From Rhizobium sp. 11515TR (GTDB lineage Bacteria > Pseudomonadota > Alphaproteobacteria > Rhizobiales > Rhizobiaceae): DNA of 64,000 bases. The translations under genes were made by a program, and so were the position numbers. The stretch is taken from positions 2,833,501 to 2,897,500 of the forward strand of contig NZ_CP022998.1 of the NCBI RefSeq assembly GCF_002277895.1, read 5' to 3'. Shown piece by piece: positions 54,028-62,943 of this stretch (within the stretch, counting starts at the first letter, position 1; the number at the start of each line of letters is the position of its first letter). Under the pieces are notes generated by a model. The model made no database searches, was not told the origin of the DNA, and was given only the letters and a program-made list of their open reading frames with translations.

Positions 54028-54957
54028 TCAAAGCTCAAGAATTCCTGACGCAACACGCACCGCTTGGCCGCCGATGCGGGCATTGGCGATCAGGCCGCCA
54101 TCGATGTCCAGGTGAAGATGAATCAGCGACGGCCGCCCCATCTCGATGCCCTGCTCTATGATGACCGGATGATGTCCATCCGGCAGGGCGTCGAACTGAT
54201 TGATCGCACCGGACAGCGCCGCTACTGCGGCTCCCGTCGCCGGATCCTCGACGATACCCATTCCCACCGGGAACATGCGCGCGTGGAATTTGGCAACGTG
54301 ATTGACGCCGCCACGACAATAAATGAAGGCTGAGGCAAGCGCGCCGTCGACGAAAGGCACCGTCTTTTCCCAGAGCTGCAAATCGAATTCCAGCCTTTCC
54401 GCCGCGCCGACATCATGCACCGGCACCAGAAGGAACGGCACACCGGCACTCCAGATGGAGGGAACATGGTTTTCGAAGCCGATTTCGGTGATCTTCAGGC
54501 TGAGCGCATTGGCGATATCGGCCCTGTCGAGCGGCAGAAGAATCTCCTGCGACTTCTTCGGCAAATCGAACTCCGCAAAACTCGCCTTGTTCTGTCGCAG
54601 CTTGATGGCACAACGCACCGGCCCGACGCGCTCGTCGAGAACGGAAACGAGATCGAGATCACCGCCATGATTGGCATGAGCCTTCTCCGCCAAGGCGATT
54701 GCTGTGCCGACGGTCGGATGCCCGGCAAAAGGCAGTTCGCGACCAGGCGTGAATATCCGCAGGTTCGCCGTATGGGCAGGATTTTGCGGTGGCAGCACAA
54801 ATACGGTCTCGGAAAGGTTCATCTCCCGGGCGATCGCCTGCATCGCCTCGTCGCTCAACCCCTCGGCATCGAAGATGATCGCGAGCGGATTGCCCGCCAG
54901 TTTGCTGTCGGTGAACACATCATAGACACTGTAGCTGCGTGCCAATCCGGCCTCCAT
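54028..54957 (-). CDS. PhzF-family isomerase/epimerase-like protein
   Basis: The 309-residue protein has the PhzF/DAP-epimerase-like fold: [20 protein letters not shown] at the start, [12 protein letters not shown] with the conserved glutamate (Glu50), [20 protein letters not shown], and [20 protein letters not shown]. Members isomerise diverse metabolites; the substrate cannot be inferred. A Nudix gene lies 56 bases upstream in the same direction, and the run of minus-strand genes to 61695 may include more than one transcript. Confidence 0.88.
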   Translation of the reverse strand: MEAGLARSYSVYDVFTDSKLAGNPLAIIFDAEGLSDEAMQAIAREMNLSETVFVLPPQNPAHTANLRIFTPGRELPFAGHPTVGTAIALAEKAHANHGGDLDLVSVLDERVGPVRCAIKLRQNKASFAEFDLPKKSQEILLPLDRADIANALSLKITEIGFENHVPSIWSAGVPFLLVPVHDVGAAERLEFDLQLWEKTVPFVDGALASAFIYCRGGVNHVAKFHARMFPVGMGIVEDPATGAAVAALSGAINQFDALPDGHHPVIIEQGIEMGRPSLIHLHLDIDGGLIANARIGGQAVRVASGILEL

Positions 54958-55013
54958 CCATGCTTCCAGACTTGAATATTCATAACGGCAAGCGACTCCA
55001 GCGCAAGCCCAAG

Positions 55014-55751
55014 CTATTTGTCGCTGTCGAAGAACCAGGCGAGAATCGGAAGCATCGCAATATTATAGGGATGCGCCGTTGGGTCGGCCGATCGAATAGC
55101 GACCACGCCATCGACCTCGTCCTCTTCGGAAACGAGCATATGCGCCTCGATCCGCCGAAGCATCTCCTCGGCCGTCCATGGAAAACGGAAGACACGAAGA
55201 AGCGTGATCGAGCGCCTTATATGCATTGCGTGATATCCGGATACCGGAGTGGCATCACGTAGATCGAGACCAGTCTCCTCCAACACCTCACGCCGCATAT
55301 TGCCTTCGACGTCGGCATGCCCGTCGACGATATCGTTCTCATCCATCGATCCGGAGGCGCAATAGACCTGACCAGGATTTGCGGTATGGGCGGCCATGCG
55401 TATCGCGATGATCGCTCCGTCCGACGATACGATGACGGGAAAGGCAAAAAGGTGAAACGCTCCCGGCTGCCGCTGCTTTCGCCACAAGAGAAATGTCGAG
55501 AAGGGTGTTACATAGGCCTCCCCCTTCACCGCACCGCCCGTAAGCGACAGCCTGTGCTGAAAGATCATGCGACCGTCATAGAGTGATGGATTGGCGGCAA
55601 TTTCCCTTGCCCAATTTTCCCGCGCCGCCTCCTGCTCGCGCATGTGAAACGGATGTTCGCCGGGAAACACCGTAAGGTCGATGCTGGAGATGGGGAACAC
55701 GGTACTTTGCGGCGGCCAGCCGGCCATGTCGTTCTGTTCTGAGAGGGTCAT
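55014..55751 (-). CDS. Nudix-family hydrolase
   Basis: The 245-residue protein has a C-terminal Nudix fold. The motif half REVLEETGLDL is intact, but the glutamate expected eight residues before REV is alanine (the preceding block reads GHADVEGNMR), so the Nudix box is incomplete and catalysis or metal binding may differ. The start MTLSEQNDMAGW at 55751 overlaps the previous stop as ATGA, showing coupling to the nuclease/phosphatase gene. A longer frame upstream is not supported. Confidence 0.8.
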   Translation of the reverse strand: MTLSEQNDMAGWPPQSTVFPISSIDLTVFPGEHPFHMREQEAARENWAREIAANPSLYDGRMIFQHRLSLTGGAVKGEAYVTPFSTFLLWRKQRQPGAFHLFAFPVIVSSDGAIIAIRMAAHTANPGQVYCASGSMDENDIVDGHADVEGNMRREVLEETGLDLRDATPVSGYHAMHIRRSITLLRVFRFPWTAEEMLRRIEAHMLVSEEDEVDGVVAIRSADPTAHPYNIAMLPILAWFFDSDK

Positions 55752-56863
55752 ATCAAATCCAATGTCATGACGACGGGGCAATGGTCGGAGGCCTTCGGCC
55801 TGTCCCAGCCGACGCGCGGATAGCGCTCCACCTCCTGCCCCGGTGGGAAAACAGTGCGGAAAGGCTGGCCCGAGCGGATGATATCGGGCATACGCGTTGC
55901 ATTGGCGCGTGCCAGCGCCGGAGAAAGCCAGATATAATCGAGCTGGCAAAGCCGCTGCTCCTGCGGTCCGCGGGCGTGGTAAAGCGTCCAGCGGTCAAGC
56001 TCGTCGCGCCGCCGCACGACGTTCTCCGCAAAACCATCATGGCTGAAGACATCGAGTGCGCTCCCCTTCTCCTCGCTGCGCGGTTCGAAGCGATAGCCGG
56101 TGCGGCGTGTGCCGATGACATCGATCCATTCCTGATAGTCGTTCATATCGCCACAGATGGCGAAGTTCTTCGTCGCCGTGTGGCCGGCGCCGAAACGATC
56201 TTCGATGATGCGCCGAACCGCCATGGTCTCAGCCTGGCGGATCGCCATGGTCGCATGACGTCCATCCACGCCTTCACGTGCCGGTCCCATCGATTTCAGA
56301 TGGATGACATAGAGCGAGAACGGCACGCCACCGATATGGAGATGCAGCTCCAGGCAATCGCGCTTGAAGATCTTGTCCTCCAAATGAAGGCCTTGCTCCG
56401 CAAGCTCGTCATTGAAAAGGCCGAAATTGCCATAGGTCACCATGGCGTGACTCTTGATATCGTTCAGGACGATCGGCTGGCCGTCGTGCGTCTCCTCGCG
56501 CATCATCACCGCGACATCGATGCCGCGGCTGTCATTGCCTTCGATCAGGAATTTCTGGCGATAGCCGTTGCCGACCATGCGATAGAGGTATCCGTATTCG
56601 AAGGCCTGCAGCGCCGCCATGTTGTCGACCTCCTGCAAACAGATGATGTCAGCATCGGCATCTGCGATCGCAAGCGCCGTCATCTGCCTAGTGTCGTCGG
56701 TCGCCGCAATCACGCGCGCCGCTTCCAGCTGCTGATAGATCTCTTCATTACGGACATCGAAGAGCTGCAGAACGCGATCCTGGCGCAACTGGTTGCGAAA
56801 ACCAGTGTAATCGAAACGGGTCAGAAGGTTTTCGACATTGAAGGTCGCAAGACGCAGGGACAT
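55748..56863 (-). CDS. Endonuclease/exonuclease/phosphatase family protein
   Basis: The 371-residue protein has the EEP fold signatures: LATFNVENLLTRFD at the start, ICLQEVDNMAAL, a metal-site ICGDMNDYQEW and C-terminal KASDHCPVVMTLDL. It lacks a signal peptide, so it is probably cytoplasmic and acts on nucleic acid or a phosphoester. The start at 56863 (MSLRLATFN) is preferred over an ATG 12 bases earlier. It is coupled to the Nudix gene by ATGA. Confidence 0.85.
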   Translation of the reverse strand: MSLRLATFNVENLLTRFDYTGFRNQLRQDRVLQLFDVRNEEIYQQLEAARVIAATDDTRQMTALAIADADADIICLQEVDNMAALQAFEYGYLYRMVGNGYRQKFLIEGNDSRGIDVAVMMREETHDGQPIVLNDIKSHAMVTYGNFGLFNDELAEQGLHLEDKIFKRDCLELHLHIGGVPFSLYVIHLKSMGPAREGVDGRHATMAIRQAETMAVRRIIEDRFGAGHTATKNFAICGDMNDYQEWIDVIGTRRTGYRFEPRSEEKGSALDVFSHDGFAENVVRRRDELDRWTLYHARGPQEQRLCQLDYIWLSPALARANATRMPDIIRSGQPFRTVFPPGQEVERYPRVGWDRPKASDHCPVVMTLDLI

Positions 56864-56911
56864 GAAGCATTCCAATTTAAGAAGAATGTGAGCCGGCTTA
56901 TTATACTCGCA

Positions 56912-57907
56912 TCACCCGACTTTGGCTGTTACAGTCGATTTGAACTTGCCCATCAGATACGGTCCGGACAGAACAGGCGCATATTTCGGCTCCTCGCCTT
57001 CCTTCAAGCACGACGGCAGGCAGGCGATCTCGGCAAACCAGTTCGGCTGATGGAAGAAGGCCAGGGATTGCCGCCGCTGCATGCCGCCCTCCTCCGGCGG
57101 CGGATTGACGACGCGATGCACGGTCGAGACCCAGCGATCGTTGGTCCAGAGCGCCATCAGGTCGCCGATGTTGATAACGAAAGCCCCCTCCACCGGGGGC
57201 ACCGGCGTCCAGTTGCCATCAGGAGCGATGATCTCGAGCCCTTTCGAACCGGGTTGCGGCAGAAGGATCGTCAGGCTGCCGTAATCGGTATGCGCACCGG
57301 CGCGAAGCTGGTCCGGCTGCGGCGGTACATGCTGCTCGGGATAATTCAGCGCCCTCAGCGCACTGATCGGCGCATCGACGTGAGGATCGAAGAAATGTTC
57401 ATCGAGGCCGAGAGCGATGGCAAATACGCGCATGATGCGCGCCGCCAGATCCTCCATCGCCCGATAATAAGCCTTCCACGCCTCCACGAATCCATCAGGC
57501 CGTTCCGGCCAGATGGTGGCGGCATAGCAGAAGCCGAGCGCGTCCGGATCGCTCATACCCGCAGGAATGGAAAGCGGGCCGCCATTGAAGCTCTCCTTCA
57601 GATCCGGCGGCGTGTCCACGTTGCGCGATTTTGCCAGTGCCTCTGTGCCCGGTCCGAGATAGCCGTAGGGATAGCCGGGGTAGAGCGTTTTGGCGCGCTG
57701 CTTCACCTCTGGCGGCAGATCGAAGAAGGCCTGCGTCTTCTTCCAGACTTCAGCGATCACGGCGTCCGCAATGCCGTGGTTGGCAATGGCTAGAAAGCCG
57801 GTCGAGCGGCATATCCGATCCACCTCCGCGCCGAGCCGTTTTTTCTCCTCATGATCAGCCACCTCAAAAGCGCCGAGATCGAAAATCGGAAAGCTATGAT
57901 CGGACAT
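56912..57907 (-). CDS. 2-oxoglutarate/Fe(II) oxygenase, isopenicillin-N-synthase-like
   Basis: The 331-residue protein has an N-terminal DIOX_N region (FPIFDLGAFEVAD, GFLAIANHGI) and a 2OG-Fe(II) domain with iron ligands in GAHTDYGSLTIL (HxD) and VHRVVNPP (distal His), and the 2-oxoglutarate-binding RQS in GMQRRQSLAFF. Substrate is unknown; relatives act on amino-acid derivatives, nucleosides and ethylene-like precursors. The gene follows the ABC transporter with a 76-bp gap in the same direction. Confidence 0.87.
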   Translation of the reverse strand: MSDHSFPIFDLGAFEVADHEEKKRLGAEVDRICRSTGFLAIANHGIADAVIAEVWKKTQAFFDLPPEVKQRAKTLYPGYPYGYLGPGTEALAKSRNVDTPPDLKESFNGGPLSIPAGMSDPDALGFCYAATIWPERPDGFVEAWKAYYRAMEDLAARIMRVFAIALGLDEHFFDPHVDAPISALRALNYPEQHVPPQPDQLRAGAHTDYGSLTILLPQPGSKGLEIIAPDGNWTPVPPVEGAFVINIGDLMALWTNDRWVSTVHRVVNPPPEEGGMQRRQSLAFFHQPNWFAEIACLPSCLKEGEEPKYAPVLSGPYLMGKFKSTVTAKVG

Positions 57908-57983
57908 GCGCGATTCCCCTTCGTGACATCGAGCAAATCAAGCATAGGAGGCGGGAGGGAACAACCATCTTGTCCCGTACCGA

Positions 57984-59015
57984 TCAAAGCCGCCAGGCGG
58001 CGCGGATGGCGACCCGGTAGTCGTCACCAACCGCGACAGCATCGCGGCTATAGGCACGCAGCACCTGTCCATCTGGCATCGACAGCCTTAGCGCATAGCG
58101 CTCACCCTCATAAAGGACGGAATCGACGCGGCATGAAATGCCCTCCCCGTCGACAACCACGTCTTCAGGCCGCACGAGAATATCCGCGCTGGCCGAGCCG
58201 CCTACCCGATTTTCCCACAAGCCCCGGAAGAACGGCCAATCGATACGGCGCGGACCGCCGTTGGGAAAAGCGAGCGACAGGATGGCGCCCTGCCCGACCA
58301 GACTGCCGACCATTTTCCCTTCAGGGCGTGCATAAATCTCCGCCGGCGGTGCCACCTGCAGCAGCCGCCCTTCGGACATGACGGCGACATCGGTCGCAAG
58401 CGCCATCGCTTCGCTCTGGTCGTGCGTGACATAGACCATGGTTGCGCCCGAGCGCTGGTGAAACTCGCGAAAGGTCTCCTCCATCTCCTTCTTCAGGTGA
58501 CGATCGAGATTGGCAAGCGGCTCATCGAGCAGCACGACATCGGGCGATGTCACCAGGCAGCGAGCGAGCGCCACGCGCTGGCGCTGACCGCCGGAGAGAT
58601 CGGCGGGACGGCGCTCGGCATAATCGTTAAGCCGCACCGTCGTCAATGCCTCGCGCACCTTCTCTCGGTAACGCTCGCCGGAAATGCCGCGCACCTTCAG
58701 CGGATAGCCGACATTGTCTAATACGTTCATATGCGGCCAGAGCGCGTAGGATTGGAACACCATCGCCATGTTGCGCCGCTCCGGCGGCAACATGCTCGCC
58801 GCATCCGCCAACAGCCGCTCCCCGAGATGAATGGAGCCATCCGTCGGCTGCTCGAAACCGGCGATCATTCTGAGTACAGTCGTCTTGCCGCAGCCGGAGG
58901 GGCCGAGCAACGCAAGGAAACCGCCCTCCCGTACATCGAGCGACAAGGCATGGACGGCAGCACGCCCGCCGGTGCCGAAATCCTTGCTGACATGATTGAG
59001 GATCAGCTTCGCCAA
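57984..59015 (-). CDS. ABC transporter ATP-binding protein (FbpC/PotA-type)
   Basis: The 343-residue ATPase has Walker A GPSGCGKTTVLRM, signature LSGGQRQRVALARCL, Walker B VVLLDEPLANLD and a C-terminal TOBE-like region (ILVRPEDVVVDGEG). I choose a TTG start at 59015 because GGGAG lies seven bases upstream and the product then starts AKLILNHVSKDFG; the upstream extension of the frame is the shadow of the permease gene. The start overlaps the permease stop by 13 bases. Confidence 0.87.
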   Translation of the reverse strand: MAKLILNHVSKDFGTGGRAAVHALSLDVREGGFLALLGPSGCGKTTVLRMIAGFEQPTDGSIHLGERLLADAASMLPPERRNMAMVFQSYALWPHMNVLDNVGYPLKVRGISGERYREKVREALTTVRLNDYAERRPADLSGGQRQRVALARCLVTSPDVVLLDEPLANLDRHLKKEMEETFREFHQRSGATMVYVTHDQSEAMALATDVAVMSEGRLLQVAPPAEIYARPEGKMVGSLVGQGAILSLAFPNGGPRRIDWPFFRGLWENRVGGSASADILVRPEDVVVDGEGISCRVDSVLYEGERYALRLSMPDGQVLRAYSRDAVAVGDDYRVAIRAAWRL

Positions 59016-60697
59016 GGCACAACTCCCTTCGGCAGGCGCTTGGCCATGATTTCCAGAAGCACCATCATGATGACGACCATGGCGATGACGATGACCGACA
59101 TGGCCGAAGCCAGATCGGCGCTGCCGCCATCGTCGAGATTGTAAATGACGACGCCGAGCGTCTGGGTGCCCGCGGACCACAAGAGCGCCGAAACGGTCAG
59201 CTCGTTGCAGGCGATGAGAAAGACCAGAATCACCGACGCACCCGCCGCCGGCGCGATCAGCGGCACGATGATATCGGTCAAGCGGCGAAAGAAGCCGGCT
59301 CCGGAAAGCCGCGCCGCCTCCTCCAGCGCCGGATCGAGCTGCAGGAAGGCACTCATGACCGGCTTCAGGCTGACGGCGAAATAGGCGGAGAAATAGGCAA
59401 GCAGGATGATCCAGATCGTTCCGTAAAGCGTGACGTTGAGGATCGGCAAGGGTGCTGCGAATACCAGAATGAAGCAGACGGCGATGATGATGCCTGGAAG
59501 CGCATAGGGGATCTCGATCATGCCGCTGACGATGCGGCTGAGCGCGTCCTTGCGCCGCGTCAGTGCATAGGCTGAAAGCACTGTCACCAGTAGGAGACCA
59601 AGTGCCGTCGTACCCGCCAGAAACAGCGAATTGGAAAAGGCGGTGCGCGTTATGCTCTGCCGAAACAGAATTTCCGTAAACGCGTTGAGCGACGCCGTCT
59701 TGAAGGCGAGCGGCACCCCGTATGCCGGTACTAGCGCGCCTGCGAGCAGAGCCAGAAAGGGAGCGACGAGCATGACGAACAGGATGGCATAGAGCACCGG
59801 CAACACCAGAAGGCACCAGCGGCCAAGCGAAAAGGCGGCCGTCGCGCCCGAAATGCCGATAACGCGGTAGTCACGCCCTTTCAAGGCCCTGCCCTGCACG
59901 GCAAGACCGGCAACGGCAATGACGGCGATCATCGACGAGAGCACGGCGATATCGCCGAATGTCCTCGGTCCGAAACTGGAGAACTTCGTGAAGATCAGGG
60001 TCGACAAGGTATAGATCGAGGCGGGAATGCCGAGGATCGCCGGAATGCCGAAATTGCCGATGGACGAGACGAAGGCAATCGCAGCGCCTGCAATGACACC
60101 GGGCAGTGATAAGGGCAGGATGATATCGCGGAAGACACGCAGACCGGACGCGCCGGAAAGCCTTGCAGCCTCGACCCCATCGCGCGGCAGCGCCATCAGA
60201 CCGGTACGCAGCGCCAGATAAACCAGCGGTGCATGCTGAACGCCATAAAGCAGCGCGATGCCGCCGACCGAGTAGAGTGGCTGCGGCGAGCCGAGCGGCG
60301 GCGCGATATGCAGCGCTTTCAGCAAGGGGCTCGATGGCCCGGACATCTGCACCCAGGCGAGCGCCGTCACCTGCGGCGGGATCATCATCGGCAGCACGAA
60401 GAGGAAGCCGAGCATCCGCCTGCCCGGCAGATCCGTCAAAGTCAGCAGGAATGCGAAAAGGCAACCGAGCAAGACGGAAACGATGGTGCCGAGCACGGCC
60501 GTTTCGATCGTGTACCAGGCCGAGCGCCAAAGAGCCGGATCGGTAATGAGCTCATAGGTGCCGCCTCTCAGCAGCGCCTCCATGCCGGCAAGCGCCAGCC
60601 GCGCCAGCGGCAAGACGCTGAGCAAAAGCACGACGGCAACAACAAAAGGAAACAGCCAGGCCGGCTGGCTGTTTCCTCTACGCACATATGAGTACAT
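59003..60697 (-). CDS. ABC transporter permease, two-domain FbpB-type
   Basis: The 564-residue protein has about twelve hydrophobic segments in two similar halves, as in FbpB/iron(III) and related (aminoethylphosphonate, thiamine) permeases. EAA-like loops appear in each half (GVEAARLSGASGLRVFRDII and EEAARLSGAGFFRRLTDIIV). The fusion of two permease units is normal for this subfamily. It follows the binding protein by 17 bp. Confidence 0.88.
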   Translation of the reverse strand: MYSYVRRGNSQPAWLFPFVVAVVLLLSVLPLARLALAGMEALLRGGTYELITDPALWRSAWYTIETAVLGTIVSVLLGCLFAFLLTLTDLPGRRMLGFLFVLPMMIPPQVTALAWVQMSGPSSPLLKALHIAPPLGSPQPLYSVGGIALLYGVQHAPLVYLALRTGLMALPRDGVEAARLSGASGLRVFRDIILPLSLPGVIAGAAIAFVSSIGNFGIPAILGIPASIYTLSTLIFTKFSSFGPRTFGDIAVLSSMIAVIAVAGLAVQGRALKGRDYRVIGISGATAAFSLGRWCLLVLPVLYAILFVMLVAPFLALLAGALVPAYGVPLAFKTASLNAFTEILFRQSITRTAFSNSLFLAGTTALGLLLVTVLSAYALTRRKDALSRIVSGMIEIPYALPGIIIAVCFILVFAAPLPILNVTLYGTIWIILLAYFSAYFAVSLKPVMSAFLQLDPALEEAARLSGAGFFRRLTDIIVPLIAPAAGASVILVFLIACNELTVSALLWSAGTQTLGVVIYNLDDGGSADLASAMSVIVIAMVVIMMVLLEIMAKRLPKGVVPWRS

Positions 60698-60714
60698 TCC
60701 AGATCCGGGTCGGA

Positions 60715-61695
60715 TTACTTCGACTTGAAATAGGTGGAGAAGGTCTTCAGGTCCTGATCCGTGTTCTTGAGAGCATCGGCGGCATTCAACGGCAAAACCT
60801 TGATGCTGTCACGTGCCGGAAAACCTTCCGGCAGCGGCGTGCCGTTGCGGGCCGGGATATAGCCGAGCTTCAGGAACCCTTCCTGACCCTTTTCAGACAA
60901 TACATAATCGACGAACTTCTTGGCAGCATCGGCGTGCTGCGTGCTGGCGAGGATGCCCACCGGTTCCGTTACGGCGGAAACGCCTTCCTTCGGGAAGACG
61001 AACTCAAGCGGGGCGCCCTTGGCCTTTTCACGGATCGGCATGTAGTCGACGATCATGCCATAGGCTTTCTCGCCGGAAGCGACCGACTTCAGCACGGCAC
61101 CGTTGCCGCCCGAGGCGATCGCACCGTTGTCGGCAAGGTTCTTGTAGTAATCCCAGCCGAGGCTGCCGACGCCAGCGAGCGTCTGCGCGTGAATGAGAGC
61201 GGCGCCCGAGGCAAGCGGGCTTGGCATGGCGACGAGACCCTTGGCTTCCGGCTTCACCAGATCCTGCCAGCTTGCCGGCTTCATCGCGGCCGCGGTGTTG
61301 TAGACGATGCCGGTCGTGATCAGCTTGGTCGAATAGTAATAACCGTCGGCATCATAAAGCGACGGGTCGTAGTTCGCGGCTTCCGGCGACTTGTAGGCAA
61401 GCAGCTTGCCGGCTTCCTTCAGGCGCTCCAGCGTCACCGTATCGGCGATCAGCAGGACATCGGCAACCGGAGCGCCGGCCTGCATTTCGGCCTGCAGCTT
61501 GGCTATGATCTGGGGCGTGCCGTCACGAACCCAATCGACCTTGATGCCAGGATTGGCGGCCATGAAGCCATCGACAGTCGCCTGCGCATCGGCATTGGGC
61601 TGGCTGGTATAGAGGACGAGATCGGCGGCATTGGCGCTGCCGGAGAAAAGGGCAATGGCCAACAGGCCGGCAAAGGCGGAAACAAAGGTCTTCAT
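60715..61695 (-). CDS. Fe3+-type ABC transporter substrate-binding protein
   Basis: The 326-residue protein has a signal peptide (MKTFVSAFAGLLAIALFSGS, cleavage after ANA) and the class II binding fold with LVLYTSQPNADAQATVDGFM, VADVLLIADT and AYGMIVDYMP. The YTSQ start recalls FbpA/AfuA and aminoethylphosphonate binders; the ligand is not determined. It heads a three-gene transporter, probably followed by the 2-oxoglutarate oxygenase, so ferric iron would fit the neighbour's cofactor need, as an inference only. Confidence 0.85.
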   Translation of the reverse strand: MKTFVSAFAGLLAIALFSGSANAADLVLYTSQPNADAQATVDGFMAANPGIKVDWVRDGTPQIIAKLQAEMQAGAPVADVLLIADTVTLERLKEAGKLLAYKSPEAANYDPSLYDADGYYYSTKLITTGIVYNTAAAMKPASWQDLVKPEAKGLVAMPSPLASGAALIHAQTLAGVGSLGWDYYKNLADNGAIASGGNGAVLKSVASGEKAYGMIVDYMPIREKAKGAPLEFVFPKEGVSAVTEPVGILASTQHADAAKKFVDYVLSEKGQEGFLKLGYIPARNGTPLPEGFPARDSIKVLPLNAADALKNTDQDLKTFSTYFKSK

Positions 61696-61867
61696 GAAAA
61701 CGTCCTCGACTAGGTTGTAGGAGGTTGTCTAGACGCAGGGCTTAACATGATTGTGACAGTTGAATTTGAATAGATTGCCGTTCGTATGATGATTGAATCT
61801 TGACCATCGGCATCCGGCGCTATTTCTTGACGTACGTATTTCAGACGGGATTGAGGAGGACAGATCT

Positions 61868-62926
61868 ATGGAATATCGCCTGCTTGGCCGCTCCGGCCTC
61901 AAAGTTTCCACCATCACCATGGGCACCATGACTTTCGGCGGCGTCGGCTGGGCGAAAACCGTTGGTGATCTCGGCGTCAAGGAAGCAAAGAAGCTTGTCG
62001 ACATGTGTGTGGATGCCGGCGTCAATCTGCTCGATACCGCCGATGTCTATTCGCAAGGCGCGTCAGAGGAGATTCTCGGCGAGATCATCGGTGGCCCGCG
62101 CAAGAACGGCGTGCTCATCGCCACCAAGGCGCGCTTCCCGATGGGACTCGGCGTCAACGATACCGGCTCATCCCGCCAGCACCTCATTCAAGCTTGCGAG
62201 GCGAGCCTCAAGCGCATGAAGACCGATGTGATCGATCTCTACCAGCTGCATGAGTGGGACGGACAGACGCCGCTGGAAGAGACGATGGAAGCGCTCGACA
62301 CTCTGGTTCGCCAGGGCAAGGTTCGCTACATCGGCTGCTCGAACTTTTCCGGCTGGCACATCATGAAGGCGCTTGGCGTCAGCGAGCGCGACAAGCGCGA
62401 ACGTTTCGTCAGCCAGCAGATCCATTACACGCTCGAAGCACGCGACGCGGAAAACGAGCTGATACCTGTTAGTATCGACCAAGGCCTTGGTATTCTCGTC
62501 TGGAGCCCGATTGCCGGTGGCCTGCTCTCCGGCAAGCATCGCCGCAATCAAGCGACGCCGGAAGGTACGCGCCAATTCGCCGGCTGGACGGAACCGCCGA
62601 TCCGCGATGAAAACCGCCTGTGGAATATCGTCGATACGTTGGTGGAAATCGCCGACGGTCGCGGCGTTTCGGCCGCTCAGGTGGCGCTTGCCTGGCTCAT
62701 CGGCCGCAAGGGCGTGACCTCCATCATCATCGGCGGCCGCACCGAAGCCCAGTTCAAGGATAACCTCGCAAGTGCCGAACTGAAGCTGACGGACGAGGAG
62801 CGCAAGCGGCTCGACGACGTCAGCCTGCAGCCCTTGATGTATCCCTATTGGCACCAGCGCAATACGGCCAGCGATCGGCTGAGCGAGGCCGATCTGGCGC
62901 TGATCGGCCCACATCTGGCGAAGTAA
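61868..62926 (+). CDS. Aldo/keto reductase
   Basis: The 352-residue protein is an AKR barrel: MEYRLLGRSGLKVSTITMGT at the start, catalytic LLDTADVYSQGASEE (Asp, Tyr), TKARFP (Lys) and YQLHEWD (His), then RYIGCSNFSGW and the cofactor-binding IIIGGRTEAQF. It should reduce a carbonyl with NADPH. GAGGAGGA lies upstream of the ATG at 61868; a longer frame to 61793 lacks support. The two adjacent genes are on the opposite strand. Confidence 0.9.
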   Translation: MEYRLLGRSGLKVSTITMGTMTFGGVGWAKTVGDLGVKEAKKLVDMCVDAGVNLLDTADVYSQGASEEILGEIIGGPRKNGVLIATKARFPMGLGVNDTGSSRQHLIQACEASLKRMKTDVIDLYQLHEWDGQTPLEETMEALDTLVRQGKVRYIGCSNFSGWHIMKALGVSERDKRERFVSQQIHYTLEARDAENELIPVSIDQGLGILVWSPIAGGLLSGKHRRNQATPEGTRQFAGWTEPPIRDENRLWNIVDTLVEIADGRGVSAAQVALAWLIGRKGVTSIIIGGRTEAQFKDNLASAELKLTDEERKRLDDVSLQPLMYPYWHQRNTASDRLSEADLALIGPHLAK

Positions 62927-62943
62927 AAAACGGGAGTGGCGGT

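Noticed and set aside
55781..57793. A 670-codon open frame antisense to the nuclease/phosphatase and oxygenase genes
   Set aside because: It spans two real genes in the opposite strand and shows no protein-like motif; shadow frame.
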